Positions 1 through 11,496 of a stretch of 64,000 bases of DNA are shown here, one piece after another. The notes under the pieces were generated by a model. That model ran no database searches. It was not told the DNA's origin and saw only the letters and a program-made list of their open reading frames with translations. The position numbers were made by a program, and so were the translations under genes. Numbering within the stretch: the first letter of the stretch is position 1; every line of letters begins with the position of its first letter. The stretch is from Nectonema munidae (taxonomy: Eukaryota; Nematomorpha; Nectonematoida; Nectonematidae), in assembly GCA_030549495.1 (NCBI GenBank), contig JAUIRK010000977.1, positions 211,636-275,635 on the forward strand, given 5' to 3'.

Positions 1-729
1 ATTCAACAAATCCATAAAAATGGAAACAAAAAAATGGACAGTAGCCGCTTTTTCTTATCTATCAGATACGGCAAGAGTAAATGCAGGTACTATTTTTGCT
101 TTTAATAATGATTTTTCTCTTTTTTTAAACTATTTTTATTATCCTTGACAGTTTTTAATAAAGGAGATCATTCACTTTTTTTAAATACTGCCAACAATTA
201 TTAAATAAAATAGCAAATTTTATGCAGAAAACTCCTGTTGAGTTGAAAATATTTTTCATTTTAGAGAAACGATACGACAACCAAATGATTAGATATAAAT
301 AACGATCAAATTTTTATTATAAATAACAACTTTATCATCTTCGTTCATTTGTATATTGTTTGATTATATGTATAAAACTTTCTCAAAATGGTCAAACACG
401 AAACGTATTTAAATTGACCGATTCAGCTTGTTTCGAGATATTGTAGAGTGAATGAACGTATAAACGAACTGTCTTTCTTCTTCAAATAAAATGATGCGCA
501 TCAAAATATGCCTCTACAGAGTCCTTGTTTTGTATTTAATTAATTTCATTAAAAAAATCACCTCATTTAATTCGGTATAAAATCACGTTTTTAGTTCTAT
601 ACCATTTTCAGTTATATTTTCTTTTTATGCAATTTTGTTTTGCCCATTTATAATTCTATTTGTTCTGTGACAAAATAAATTACATATATAGCTACGTATA
701 ACTATTAAATCATTAAGTCCTTTATTTCA
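1..729. other. AT-rich stretch, no gene seen
   Basis: I see no convincing exon, RNA gene or transposon end here. Reading frames are short and AT-driven. Confidence 0.5.
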
Positions 730-1150
730 GTTGAAATGTCATATGTCAATCATTTTTTGACAGGTATGATTAATTTTTATAAAAAATAAACATCACTGTT
801 GGATTGAGCCTATTTGAAAATGGGTACATATGTTTAAAACACCTGATTTGCAAATTTGATTCACGCTTACAAGTATTTTCAAATTCTAAATCAAAAAACA
901 ATCTATAATTGGAATTGGCATTGTTGATTTGATATGAAAATGTGTGTATTTCATGTAAAATTTGAACTAATCTTCTCATAGTCAGATTTTAGATGTAAAC
1001 CGCAAATTTTGTTTTTGGGATTTTTAAGAAGTGAACCCCAAATTTATTTTACACTTATAGGTAATTTTAAATTCAAAGCAAAAAACAATCTAAAAATGAA
1101 ATTGACATTGTTGTTTTGATATGAAAATGCGTTTATTTCATGTAAAATTT
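730..1150. repeat. Degenerate piece of the satellite arrays A and B
   Basis: Positions 740-835 match the array B unit of the element at 22085-23510 (landmarks TTTTTGACAGGT and TTTGAAAATGGGTA). Positions 835-1150 match about two units of array A in reverse orientation (landmark GTAAACCGCAAATTT). In the full element A and B lie in the same orientation and are separated by about 950 bp. Here they are joined directly and opposed, so this is a rearranged, old fragment. Confidence 0.6.
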
Positions 1151-1231
1151 TGATCATCATCACTAACCGTACAACACTGTGTGAAACGGGTTTCGGCTAT
1201 TGAAGCCTCATCAGTTCAACTTTTGGCGTTC

Positions 1232-1256
1232 AAACCTAACCTAACCCTAACCCTTA
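1232..1256. repeat. Short telomere-like tract
   Basis: A run of CCTAA and CCCTAA units (CCTAACCTAACCCTAACCC) lies between short inverted GTTCAAAC and GTTTGAAC words. It is far too short to be a telomere. It may be chance, a repaired break or part of an unrecognised repeat. The rest of 1151-1427 holds no other recognisable feature and would be intron if the exon at 1428-1635 is real. Confidence 0.3.
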
Positions 1257-1427
1257 CTATGAGGTTTGAACTGACGTTTAGTGGCTGTGCGCAAGCATCA
1301 ACCAACTAGCCGTCAACACTTAGCTTTGATTATTATCATTATCTACTTATGTATTGAAATCGGGATGACATAAATTGCGCTTAGACACCAATAATACTCT
1401 TTTTGTGCAACAACGAAACCTGCTTAC

Positions 1428-1635
1428 CTTGGTTTCCTAAAATTACCAAACTTTTTGTAGCATCGAGCTCAAATGAAACATTCCTGATCACTTCTTTGGA
1501 GTCCAGAGTGCACATGAAGTTTTCGATTTTCACGATTGGAGTGGATTTTGTTGTGCTGAAAGAAGTGACATTTTCCAAACTGAGAAACATCTTTTCAATC
1601 TCACTAAAACTACTTTTGCTCTTCTCTTCTTTTTC
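1428..1635 (-). CDS. Single exon of an ABC transporter (ABCC-like) nucleotide-binding domain
   Basis: Read on the - strand, the open frame from 1635 to 1428 gives 69 residues. They contain SLENVTSFS, then VIRNVSFELDATKSLVILG and end in GNQG. This is the usual run-up to the Walker A motif of an ABCC-type ATP-binding domain (G-x-x-G-S-G-K-S). The frame is bounded by a pyrimidine-led acceptor (ttttcactag, exon starts at 1635) and a good donor (CCAAG|gtaagc, exon ends at 1428), and it breaks exactly inside Walker A. The exon with the rest of Walker A should lie at lower coordinates, but I cannot find it in 1-1427, so it may lie outside the window. These proteins use ATP to move substrates across membranes. 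It could also be a decayed copy. Confidence 0.5.
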
Positions 1636-2588
1636 CTAGTGAAAAATAATTGAAGCGTACACAAAGAAGATTCCTGACAACACTCATTAGAAAGCTGCTT
1701 GGCCGAAGCAGAGGTCTCGCCTTAGTCCAAAACGTTGTTGGCTATCAGAAGTATTACAATATGTATGGTAAAAAATATGTATACTCTAAAAGATCACACT
1801 TTTTGTAAAACAACTCCAAGGCTTATTATCCAAAAAATATATTTTTGAATGTGACAATATTTTTCAAACATGAGCCCATGAGTTTATTTTCACAAAAATT
1901 TTAATTGAAAAAAAACATTTGGCAAATTATTCAGAAAATGGCCTAAATTTTAATTTTTTTTCAGTCACAATTAATTTTTTTATAAACTTTCTATATAAAA
2001 TTTTGATTTAGCAAAAACTAATGTTCTATTTTTTCTCAAAAATAAGACAATAGACAAATTTTTAAAAACTTCTGTATCTCCTTCATAAATATATAAATGT
2101 TTAGACAAGTTACATGGGTGAAGACTTTTTTAAATGTTTAGACAAGTTACAATGGATAGGAAGACCTAAAATAACTATTAAAACACTAACGTATTTTGGC
2201 AATATGAAAAGGTTTTTCAAATATTATTAGTTCTATAATAAAAATGATAAACTCTTTTTAATACAAGCATTTTTCCTTATTTCATGATCAATAGAAAAAT
2301 TAATCATTACATATCGATTATGTTTAGAGAGAATAAATATGAATTTAGAAATATAGACTTCACTCAATCAATTGGCTTGATGGAAATCAAATAATTGAGT
2401 AAATTGTTCTTGAGATTAAATGCGCCATACGCCAATGACATGATGTTTGAACATATTTTTAAAAGTTCACTCAATCAAAGTTCTTTTCGTTACAAAATAT
2501 CATGTCATTCAATAAAATCGCACAAAGAAAAGAAGGAAATTCTTAATTTCTACGAAATATTGATAAGGAAAGCATTCTGGAAAAGATT
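1636..2588. other. No gene seen
   Basis: AT-rich sequence with only short frames. It would be intron or 5' flank of the ABC transporter exon. No transposon end was recognised. Confidence 0.4.
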
Positions 2589-2757
2589 ACATATAGTATA
2601 GTTTGTGCTTTACCTACTAATAATACGAATAAGATTTCATGTTTTCTTTTTACCTACATATAGTATATTTTGTGCTTTACCTACTAATAATACGAAAAAG
2701 ATTTCATGTTTTCTTTTTACCTACATATAGTATAGCTTGTGTTTTACCTACTAATGA
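2589..2757. repeat. Tandem repeat, 67-bp unit, about 2.5 copies
   Basis: Units start at 2589, 2656 and 2723 with ACATATAGTATA and contain GTGCTTTACCTACTAATAA. The first two are nearly identical, which suggests recent local duplication. Confidence 0.85.
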
Positions 2758-3066
2758 CACCAGATCGTTTGATATCCGAAATTTTCCTAATTTTTATTAA
2801 AAATAAAAGGAGAGATGAGATTTTGATATTATTTTATTTGAATAATAATTTTTTTTTCATTAAAATAGTAAAATTTCTATCTTTCAAAAATGTCTGTCTA
2901 GATTTTGGATGCCAGAGATTTCTTTTTGCTGTATTTGTAAGCATTTTTGCGTTGTGGATATACGTAAACAGTAAATTAATTATCCTATTTTGCTTAATAT
3001 ATGTATTTAATACACTTATTTAATTAATTAATTTTTATTACTGATAATTAATCTGATTGTAACTGA

Positions 3067-3190
3067 TGGGGCGTGAGTGAAGTTGGTTAGATACTGTGTT
3101 TCGATAACTAAAGGTCTTGGGTTCGATTTACTTTCTTTATAGTTCGATACAAGCGGTGCAATTGTGCCTTCTCAATGAAACACCACGGTA
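3067..3190 (+). mobile_element. tRNA-derived SINE, copy 1
   Basis: The head looks like a tRNA with polymerase III promoter boxes: an A-box-like stretch (GTGAAGTTGGTTAGAT, from about 3077) and a B box (GGGTTCGATTTA, about 3119-3130). The 3' part contains AAGCGGTGCAATTGTGCC followed by TCAATGAAA. The same tRNA-like head and 3' block recur on the - strand at 54262-54399, which supports a dispersed SINE over a single tRNA gene. The ends of the tRNA-like part do not form an acceptor stem. A SINE makes no protein and would rely on a partner LINE. The exact 3' end is uncertain. Confidence 0.5.
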
Positions 3191-6100
3191 CCTTACCTTT
3201 ATTTTATTACAACAATTAAATCAACTTGATTTCTTCTTGTTTAAATATATTTTCCTCGTTTTGAACGATAATTGGAACATTTTTGCTGAGTTTTTCTCGG
3301 TTTTCATGGGTTTGGAAATATATTTCATTGTGTATGTGAAATCTCTACGCGATAATGTGTGTTTGGGGTGTAGATACTGAGAGCATGCCTAGATTTTGAT
3401 TGGCTGAAGTAAGTCGATACAAAATCTATCTAATTATATGCAAGTATTCGGTTTGTGTTGGAGTTTGGCGAAAAATAACTGTTTTGAAAAGTTTTATCGC
3501 TGGTGTTCGCAAAATAAAATGAAATGTTTATCAATAATATGAATATTACGTATAAGTCTTTGAAGGATTCACAAAATGTGTCTTCCAACAAGTTTTTGTC
3601 TTCTGTGTTGAATAAGAATGAAGAAAGGCATTTTTCTATAACGTTAAAAGTAAAAAGGTTTGAAGAAGAAGAATGGAAATAATAAATTCATGTGAAAGGC
3701 AACCCATGTAATTTTAAAAGGAGATATAGTGTTAAGCTTTCAAGGTTAGGGTGAGTTGTTTCGAAGCTGGGGCATGAATGCTCGTGTTAATAATTAAATG
3801 CTTCCAAAAATGGGATTTGTTTAGCATGTTACTAAGACCAAATCCATATCGAGGAGAAAATAATATCAAGCACAAAATACCCCAGCATAAAATCGTGCGT
3901 AAATACTGAAAAAGGGTATACATGCTATTGAATCTTTGTAAATACATGGTCGTCAATAGTGCGTTAAGGGTTTAAAAAGCCATCAAAAGTGGTGTCTTAA
4001 TCAAGAATTGAAACTCGTCGTTATAGAAAGGTGATCGAGGTTATTTAAGTTTTTTCTATGAGTAAATGCAAATATTCGCTGAAAATATTAATGAATACTA
4101 AGTTAGAACTAGCAAACTAGGTCCTGTCCTGGCTCTTAAATAAAGGATTTGTATATTGAATAAAGTTTGTAATTTATTCTAATTAAATTTAGGCCATCGA
4201 AGGATTATCTGTAGGGGCTTTTGTCTTCACACGTTCTTAACATGGTATAGGATTCGTCAAGTTCGTATGTTAATGTTTATATTCTTTTTTATCTAAGTTA
4301 CAAGCTTCTGCTTGCATAGTTCAATACAATGTATTCAGTTAGCCTCTGTTAGATCAATCCATATCATGGATAGGAGGAGAAGGGAGGGTAGGGAAAGTAA
4401 AACAAATTTAATAATGTCTCCTCTCTAAACGAAAAGTAAGATTTAAAAGTGTAGAAAAATTAATATATTGATGCTATCTTTATACAGCATATCAGGATTC
4501 GAAGAGTTAAGCAATTGAATAAACATAATTATCAATTGTTATTGAAACATTATATTTTAAGGCCTGGAACGGTTGGATAAAAAGAAGCACTCGCGTATCG
4601 ATCAAATGTTGAATTGATTTAAATTTGGAAGCGCTGATGAGTTTGCCCCATAAGCCCTGTCTCCTTATCAAGCTTGAGTTGGGGTTATAAGTCCATGTCT
4701 GCACACACTATTATTTTCTTGTCTCTCTTCACACATTGAAAAGCCTAAAGAAAGAAAAAAGTTAATACCATTTTTCGACTTCACCTTCGTCTTTACATTG
4801 GGAGAAAAGTTTGAAGATTCTGGAATACTAAATAAAAAGGAGAACGCGTTTTAAGAAGGAAAATTACACAGAAAGGCAAAGAATCAATACTTTCTCAAAT
4901 ATAGCTATGCTTCCAATAGGAATAATATATCAGAAGGTTGAATTAGAAAAAACAAATAAAGTAAGACCTCCTATATTGAACACTCTGGCGTCTTAAAAAT
5001 TCTCATACACCGAGATATTCACTACATTGAGGTTACATTAGTTGAGTTAATTTGGACAAAATATTCCTTATTCTAGACTGAATAATTAATTAATATTGTT
5101 TAGAAGGAATGCGATCCTTAAGTTTCAATTCTTAAGTTTAAAGATCAAGTTAGCTCAATATTTTTTATTTTATTAATCAAGTTTAGAATTTCTTAATAAA
5201 TTTTTTTTATTTTTATAGTTATAGATGAAATGAATGATGCCACCATCAATTTTATATGATTCATTTTATATTTAAATGTATTCGATAAACAGAAGTATAA
5301 CAGTAACACCTATTAAAGATCTATTTCCAATTTACTCTTTTGGTAGATGTATATATTTATGAGTGTATAAATATAAGTATGTTATCTATATATGTATCTT
5401 GATAATAAGCGTCAGATGACATTGCTGTGATAAAACGAATGCCAATGCCTACAAAACCTTATTGATTGCAAATAATAATAAGAAAGGAATAAAAACGATC
5501 AATATGCCAATATAGAGCGGAGGTGGACCACATATGGACGGTGAACTTTTTTTATGTTGAACTTTCCTTAACTTAACATGTATACACGTTTATTTAAAAG
5601 TATTTTTAGCAAACTTTTCAGCTCAGAGACATGAACATTTTTCACGTTATAAAATAAATATATATACCGGTATTCAAAATGATAGAAACGTGTTTAAATC
5701 ATGCAAAATAACTGCAGATGATTAAAAAATTTTGTTTTTGCCTAAAAACTTTGAATGAAACATAGGTGTTTCAAATTTGATAATATCCTTATAAAATTTT
5801 CATAAAAAGCATTTTATTGCGGCTCGCCACCTCCACACAAATCTTTGCTCCTTGAAGACTTCTATTTATTATTTTTAGTAGTATGTAAGAACCCACTTTT
5901 TGCTTCACTATTGTTTAATCGTCGCTTTCTTTCTCTTATTTTCCTCTTCAGTGCATCACCACCAATGAGTCCGCGTAAATAATAGTTTATTACATGTATC
6001 TAAGGAAAAAAGATGCTTCAAGTCTCATCCTTCAAAGTCTCGAGCAAGTTTACCTATTTTCTTTCTATACTTCCCATTTTTGATAGACAAAAATGCATAT

Positions 6101-7450
6101 GTTTCAATCATTTTTAAAGCAGATTTTTCTATAGGGGGTTTTTTCCTATGGCACTTTTTCCATAAGGGGGTTTTTCAAGCCCCTAACAAAAGTTAGTTTT
6201 GGTAAAATATTGTAGACAATTAGGATTTTTCTATTTTTCGTGGTTTAAATGTAAAGTATTTTAAAAGGAATCTCATATATTAAAAATTTTATTCTTAATT
6301 CAAATGTTTTTATGAATTTTCATGCGTCAATACTTTTAGTGTACGTAGAGTAAAGAGCTTTAACTATCAATTTTGGAAGTAAATATCCCCCTTCATAAAC
6401 TTTGCCATCAAAGCATTCTTACTTTATTTTCCAATATATATTTTTCTTTACCTTCTGTTTCACAAAGTCGAAAACTGGTTTACGAAATGGCTGAAGTTAA
6501 AATATCAGAAATCAAAGGTATTTTGAAAGAGAAAAAGAATTTTTTTAATTTTTGACGAAACGGAAATAAGGTCTAATTTTTTTTATAATATTTTAATCTT
6601 ACAATGAATGTAGCTGCAGCAAAAACATTGAAATCGCTTTACTAAAACCTTTTCCATGTTACTTGCTTCGCACACTTGATGCACAACTGTCTTATGAATG
6701 TTAGAATATTTTACAAAGAAGTTGAGTTCAATGAAAATGTTAACCTTCAAAAATAAAGGAAGAATTTGTCCAAAGATATTGGCACACACCTTGCCAATTA
6801 TTTCTAGATGGTCATACTGGTTGAAAGCAGCTATTTGTTACAGCTAATTCTCTTGAAGTTCATAAAGAAAGTTTGATCGTTAAAATTGTCAAAAAAGTTC
6901 TTGAAAGTATTAACTTGATGGCGCAACTTTTTAACATAAAAGAAAGTTATTCTTTGATTTGTGAAGTAGTCGACAAATCTTTATACTCAAACTTAGTATA
7001 AAAGATGCGTATGGAACTTATAGAAAAATAGATTTCAAAACTCATGAATGTGAAATTCAAAACTTCCTTGACTCAAGAATGGAAGCGAGTGATAGAAAGA
7101 ACAACAACAATTAAAATTCTTATTTTTCACACTTGAATTTTATTTAAAATTTTTTAATAATAATCGTAACATAATTTTACCTTCTTTTTACTTTAGAACT
7201 TTTCCTAACTTTTTTTGAATTCTAGAATCACATTTTCGAAATCCTAATTAACTCATTAACTTCCACTTGCATTTTTCAATGGGCAGAGCATTTCTAGATC
7301 ATTTGCTTTTAAACTTGTCATTGAAAATCAGTTGCTCTGCAAGAATATCTTCGGATTATATTGATCGTTAATATGCCTTTTTACATACATTGACTGTAAA
7401 ACATTTTCTTGTTGATGATAAAAAGAAAACTAGCTACAAATTATTTTTGC
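3191..7450. other. Long stretch with no recognisable gene
   Basis: I looked for exons with splice sites, transposase motifs and terminal repeats and found nothing I would support. Several short frames exist (for example 3732-3956 -, 4507-4704 -, 6373-6555 +), but they lack motifs and have the AT-driven composition of the background. Positions 2758-3066 are similarly empty. Confidence 0.4.
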
Positions 7451-7850
7451 CAGCGTTTCTCAAGCTTTTTACCTTCGCGGAACCCCTGGAATATGCTAGA
7501 TATTTCAATGAACCCTATGCAAAAATATTTTCGTAAATTTTTAACACAGTAAAAGAAATGTAATTAGATTAAAGACAAAAAAGGATTCTCAATTAATCTA
7601 ATGAAAAAAAGGCCTTAAAAGTTTGCTTAAATTTTGTCATTCTTAAAATATAAGATAATAATAATTTAAACGTAAACTTCGGTGAAAAATATATATAATT
7701 AATACTAGTTTGAGAAAACTTCTCTCTCATATAATTAAAAACTTTCATATTTTTAAATAAAAGATTAATTAAACATGCTTTTGAAATGATACTGACTAAT
7801 AAAGTAAACAAATATTTAATTAAATAGAACAGTAAACCAACTATCTAATC
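7451..7850. mobile_element. hAT transposon end (left part of an outer element)
   Basis: CAGCGTTTCTCAAG at 7451, followed by GCGGAACCCC, is a typical hAT terminal inverted repeat. No matching right end (a word like AGAAACGCTG) was found, so the element is truncated or decayed. The hAT at 7851-9670 lies directly beyond it, possibly inserted within it. Confidence 0.5.
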
Positions 7851-9670
7851 CAGGGGTTCTTAAACTTTTTCAGTCACGGACCCCTTTGGGAATCTGGTAG
7901 AACTCGCGGACCCCTTACTTATTGGAAAATACATATAAAAAAATGAGCTTTCATAAAATGAGTTTATTTACTCAAATCTAATGAAATTTATGAAATCAAT
8001 ATATGAACACAAGAAACAATGTGAAAATGTAACATATTTGTATTTTCTAAATTAATTAAACCAAAAATCTTAATTTTGCTGGAAAGTTTTTTTTAGTGAG
8101 ACGGATGCTGTTGTTTGGCCTGAAAAAGAAGAGGAAACTGTGGAGTGGTCTTCGATAATGTTACACGTATACAATCTCTGACATCTGATCGATTTCTGTT
8201 TTTTGTCTTGATAGAAAAGAGTGAAGAAAAGCCGTCTAAGTGGTAGCAAAGGGAATCAAAGCACACATCGCTTGCTTTACCAGGCGAGGATAAGCTTTTA
8301 TTATGCACACCAGAATTCTTTGTGTTGAACTCATTTCGTAACATTTCATTTTGTTCTCAGATCAATGAGATCATCCTTAGCAAGGTCTTCATCACTAATG
8401 GAGTCTATGTCGGCAAAGAAAGGGTTGCGTATCCATTTTTCAATTTTAAGGTAACCTAAGCAGAAGTAATTTTTGAAAGAGTTCTGAAGAGTACTCAAAT
8501 CTTTGCAGAATTGTTCTTGCAGAGAAATAGACATGGATTTGACACTTCCGATTCCATTCTGTAAAAGTATCTCTTCTAACATAGGAAAGTTTGCATAGTT
8601 ACCTGCCTTCAACCTTCTCTCCCACAGTGGCAGCTTTCCAAGAAAGGCTTGGAGTCTTTCTAAAGAATCCATAATGATAACATCATTTCCTTGAATCGCA
8701 AAGGGCACATTATTCATAAGGCTGAAAATATCTGCTAAGTATGTCAAGCCATTAATGAACTCTTCGCTATCAACAAGTTCGGAAAGTGGGCTTTCTTTTT
8801 CTTTCAAAAATAATGAAACTTTTACTCAAATTTCAAACAGACGTTTCAAGATTTGTCCTCTTGAAAGCAACCGAACTTCTGTGTGGTAGAGAAGAACTTC
8901 ATATTGTGATCCCATTTCATGACAAAGACGATGATTCACAGATTTGGATCTAATGAAGTTGACTACTTTCACGAAAGAAGAGAAGAATTTTTTCAGAATT
9001 GGTGGCAGAGTCTTTGACCCCAATGCATGCCGATGTAAAAAACAATGGGTGACAAAAGCCTGATGAGCTTCTTTCTGCACTAACGCGGCAAAACCAGATT
9101 TGTTGCCAAGCATTACAGGTGCCCCGTCTGTACACAAAGAACCAAGATGTTTTTTTCAATCGAAGTTGTGCTTAGCCAAGAAATTAATCACCAATTTCAA
9201 AATGTCGATGGCTTTTGTTGTTTCCAAAAGGGGTTCACAGAATAAGAATTTCTCTTTGATAGCATGCAAACAAAAGCAAGAAGTACTGTGCGACATCAGT
9301 GCTTTCATCCAATTGCATGCGTAAAGGAAATGGCGTGACCGCCAGTTCTTCCATCACTTGTTTCAAAATATTAGGCGAAATGTCAACAATTCTTGAGAGA
9401 ATTCAATTTTTAATTTCAAGAATTGCACTGCTTCAATTTTTTCCTTTGCTCCGAGCCAAAGAAGCATAAATAAGCAAGAAAATAGATTATTTATTTTTTT
9501 GAACATAAAACTTCGTAAAAGTAATTTTTAAGTAATTATAAAAATTCAATGCTTCATTTCTTTACTTTGAAGCTCTGTGGCTTAATTTTGTAAAGGTAAA
9601 TCTCAGTTTTTAATTTGACCTTGGCCGACCCCCTGATGCTCCTTCATGGACCCCAGTTTAAGAACCCCTG
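7851..9670 (-). mobile_element. hAT transposon with 8-bp target duplication
   Basis: The left end is CAGGGGTTCTTAAACT at 7851 and the right end is its inverted counterpart finishing AGAACCCCTG at 9670. Both are flanked by the exact 8-bp duplication ATCTAATC (7843-7850 and 9671-9678), the hallmark of hAT insertion. At 1820 bp it is shorter than a complete member of the ZBED5/SCAND3-like group, and it lacks a visible BED zinc-finger N-terminus, so it is internally deleted. Confidence 0.9.
8093..9400 (-). pseudogene. hAT transposase remnant (ZBED5/SCAND3-like)
   Basis: Read on the - strand from about 9400 down, pieces in several frames follow the order of a hAT transposase. There is a segment before the second catalytic region (FCEPLLETTKAIDIL, near 9200-9240), then LCTDGAPVMLG with the conserved Asp and THCFLHRHAL (8826-9137), then YHTEVRLLSRG. 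A middle domain with LADIFSLMNNVPFAIQG lies at 8346-8807. The C-terminal dimerisation part with FSSLFSIKTKNRNR is at 8093-8344. The frame changes between these blocks, an in-frame stop separates the first two, and the N-terminus is missing, so no functional enzyme is encoded. The family cuts and pastes its own DNA in the nucleus. Confidence 0.85.
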
Positions 9671-9678
9671 ATCTAATC

Positions 9679-10122
9679 AAACTAGCTAAGAAACCGACAA
9701 AGTAATTTTATTTGTTCTAAATACATATTGACTAATTAAATCCCCAATTAACCAACTATCAAACGAAACATGTAAATTATTCATATTATGAATTGTTTAT
9801 AAATCTGATTTCATTTATAATAGTAACAATAGTAATTAATTTGTAATAGTTTAGAGAATCAAGTAATATCGCTTTATAACAAAGTACATCAGTTTATCTC
9901 AGAGTTAGAAATTACAGCTTTATTAGAGAAAGGAATATCAATGAAAGGAGAATGTGATATGTCAATCAAACAACCTATTTTGGAGATGATGAGTTGCTTC
10001 AAACTTGAAGTGATGGAATAATTTGCAATGTTTGGTAACTCTTCAAAATTAAAAATTCATCATTACTCACATGTGTATCGTCACTTGAATGTATTTCCGC
10101 TTCGCACTCACTATACATGCCC
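9679..10122. other. No gene seen
   Basis: AT-rich gap between the hAT and the next piggyBac. Nothing was recognised. Confidence 0.4.
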
Positions 10123-11000
10123 CCCTCGCAAGACAGAAAATTTTTTACACCCTTCAAAGACGGATAATGGGAGTTTTACTCGCAAGCATAAAACAACTAC
10201 TTTTTGACATTTTAGAGTTTTTTTGCTTAAATTCTATACTTAGAAGAAAGTAATACTCCATACAAAGTATTCTTCCGATTTCTCTGGGGTGTCTATCATT
10301 ATTATAACTTAATTTTGTTCGAAATCTTAACATCTAAATTTATTTTTCGAGCTGTTCCGCATATACGAAATAAACTACATTTTTTATTTTTGCTATCATC
10401 TGCGTTCTGGTTGTTATTTCTAATGTTTGCACTTGCGCAGCAAAATATGAGCTCCATGTACGTTATCAACAATAAACCTTTGATTTCTGGGTTTGCTTCA
10501 TTCCAGCTGTTGGTTTCATAAAAATCATATAAATTTTACTCAATCAATTTATTTTAATGGAGTTTCTATTTTTCTCTACATCACGCATTCCAAAATGAGT
10601 TCATACAACAGTGAGTCGTCAAGTGATGAAAGCAGTCTTGTCTTTGATTCTGATGCTTAAGGTGGTACTGATGTTGAAATTTTTGGTTCAAGTAGTCGTA
10701 AAAGTTCTCCATGTGATTCCCTTGTTGCACCCGACGGCACAAAATATTTCTGGGAGCCCAAAGAAAACCGCGGGATAGCTTTGTCTCAAAACATTAGAGA
10801 CGTCTCCTTGTCTCCGCCTGGGCCTAAAGGAGTTGCTAAGTATCTCTCCAATCCCCTCGAAATTTTTCATCTTTTTTTTGCACAAAATCTTATTTTGTAC
10901 ATATTTGAATGCACCAAGAAAAACTCCATGAAATTACAGGTATGATAGATTATTTACATAAATATAACAAGTCGGTAAAATTGTTTTTATATAAGGTGTT

Positions 11001-11143
11001 GCGTAAGTTGCACTATCCGTGCATCGATAAACGGCTTTCCAATGAAATTGGCTTTTTATCGATGCAGGGATAGTACCGTGAATCAACAAAAGCCAATTGC
11101 ATTGGAAAGACGTTTATCGATGCACGGATAGTGCAACATTACC
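11001..11143. mobile_element. 143-bp inverted-repeat element (MITE) with 8-bp target duplication
   Basis: Inverted arms contain TTGCACTATCCGTGCATCGA and its complement (11008-11035 and 11108-11136). It is flanked by AAGGTGTT at 10993-11000 and again at 11144-11151, an exact 8-bp duplication. The sequence is highly palindromic and has no coding capacity. A fragment of the same end lies at 50562-50588. Confidence 0.8.
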
Positions 11144-11308
11144 AAGGTGTTATTCTATTTCGTAATTGTTGTTAACTTGATTTTTATGAACATCGACTTT
11201 TTCAACATTGCCACCCATCTAGATTTTATTTCCACTTGTATTGTGATGAATATCATAACTTTTACAAAAAAATGGCTTCGAAAATTACCCTTACTAATGT
11301 ATATCCTT

Positions 11309-11496
11309 ACATGTATAAAAAATAAATTTTTCCAATTTATTCATGGCAAAATAATGTTAAAAATATGAAAACGTAGGTAATTAGTGATTCTAAAAGACAT
11401 AATACAGCTGTCGTATTCTCTGAAGACTTTTATCAAAATTGCAAAAAATTTAAATAGATTTCGGCCCCCTATAAGAAATTTCTGGATCCGCCACTG
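11309..11496. mobile_element. hAT right-end fragment (CAGTGGCGGATCC group)
   Basis: The fragment matches 27853-28042 over its whole length and ends in the same terminal sequence (GGATCCGCCACTG, complement of CAGTGGCGGATCC). It carries no coding sequence. It lies inside piggyBac A, next to the inverted-repeat element. The left boundary is unclear; it may start near 11152. Confidence 0.7.

Noticed and set aside
1232-1256. Chromosome end
   Set aside because: The telomere-like run is about 25 bp, imperfect and internal; a similar short word occurs at 28267-28282.
3067-3140. A true tRNA gene
   Set aside because: Pol III boxes are present, but the ends do not pair into an acceptor stem, and the same head with a shared 3' block recurs at 54262-54399, so a SINE fits better.
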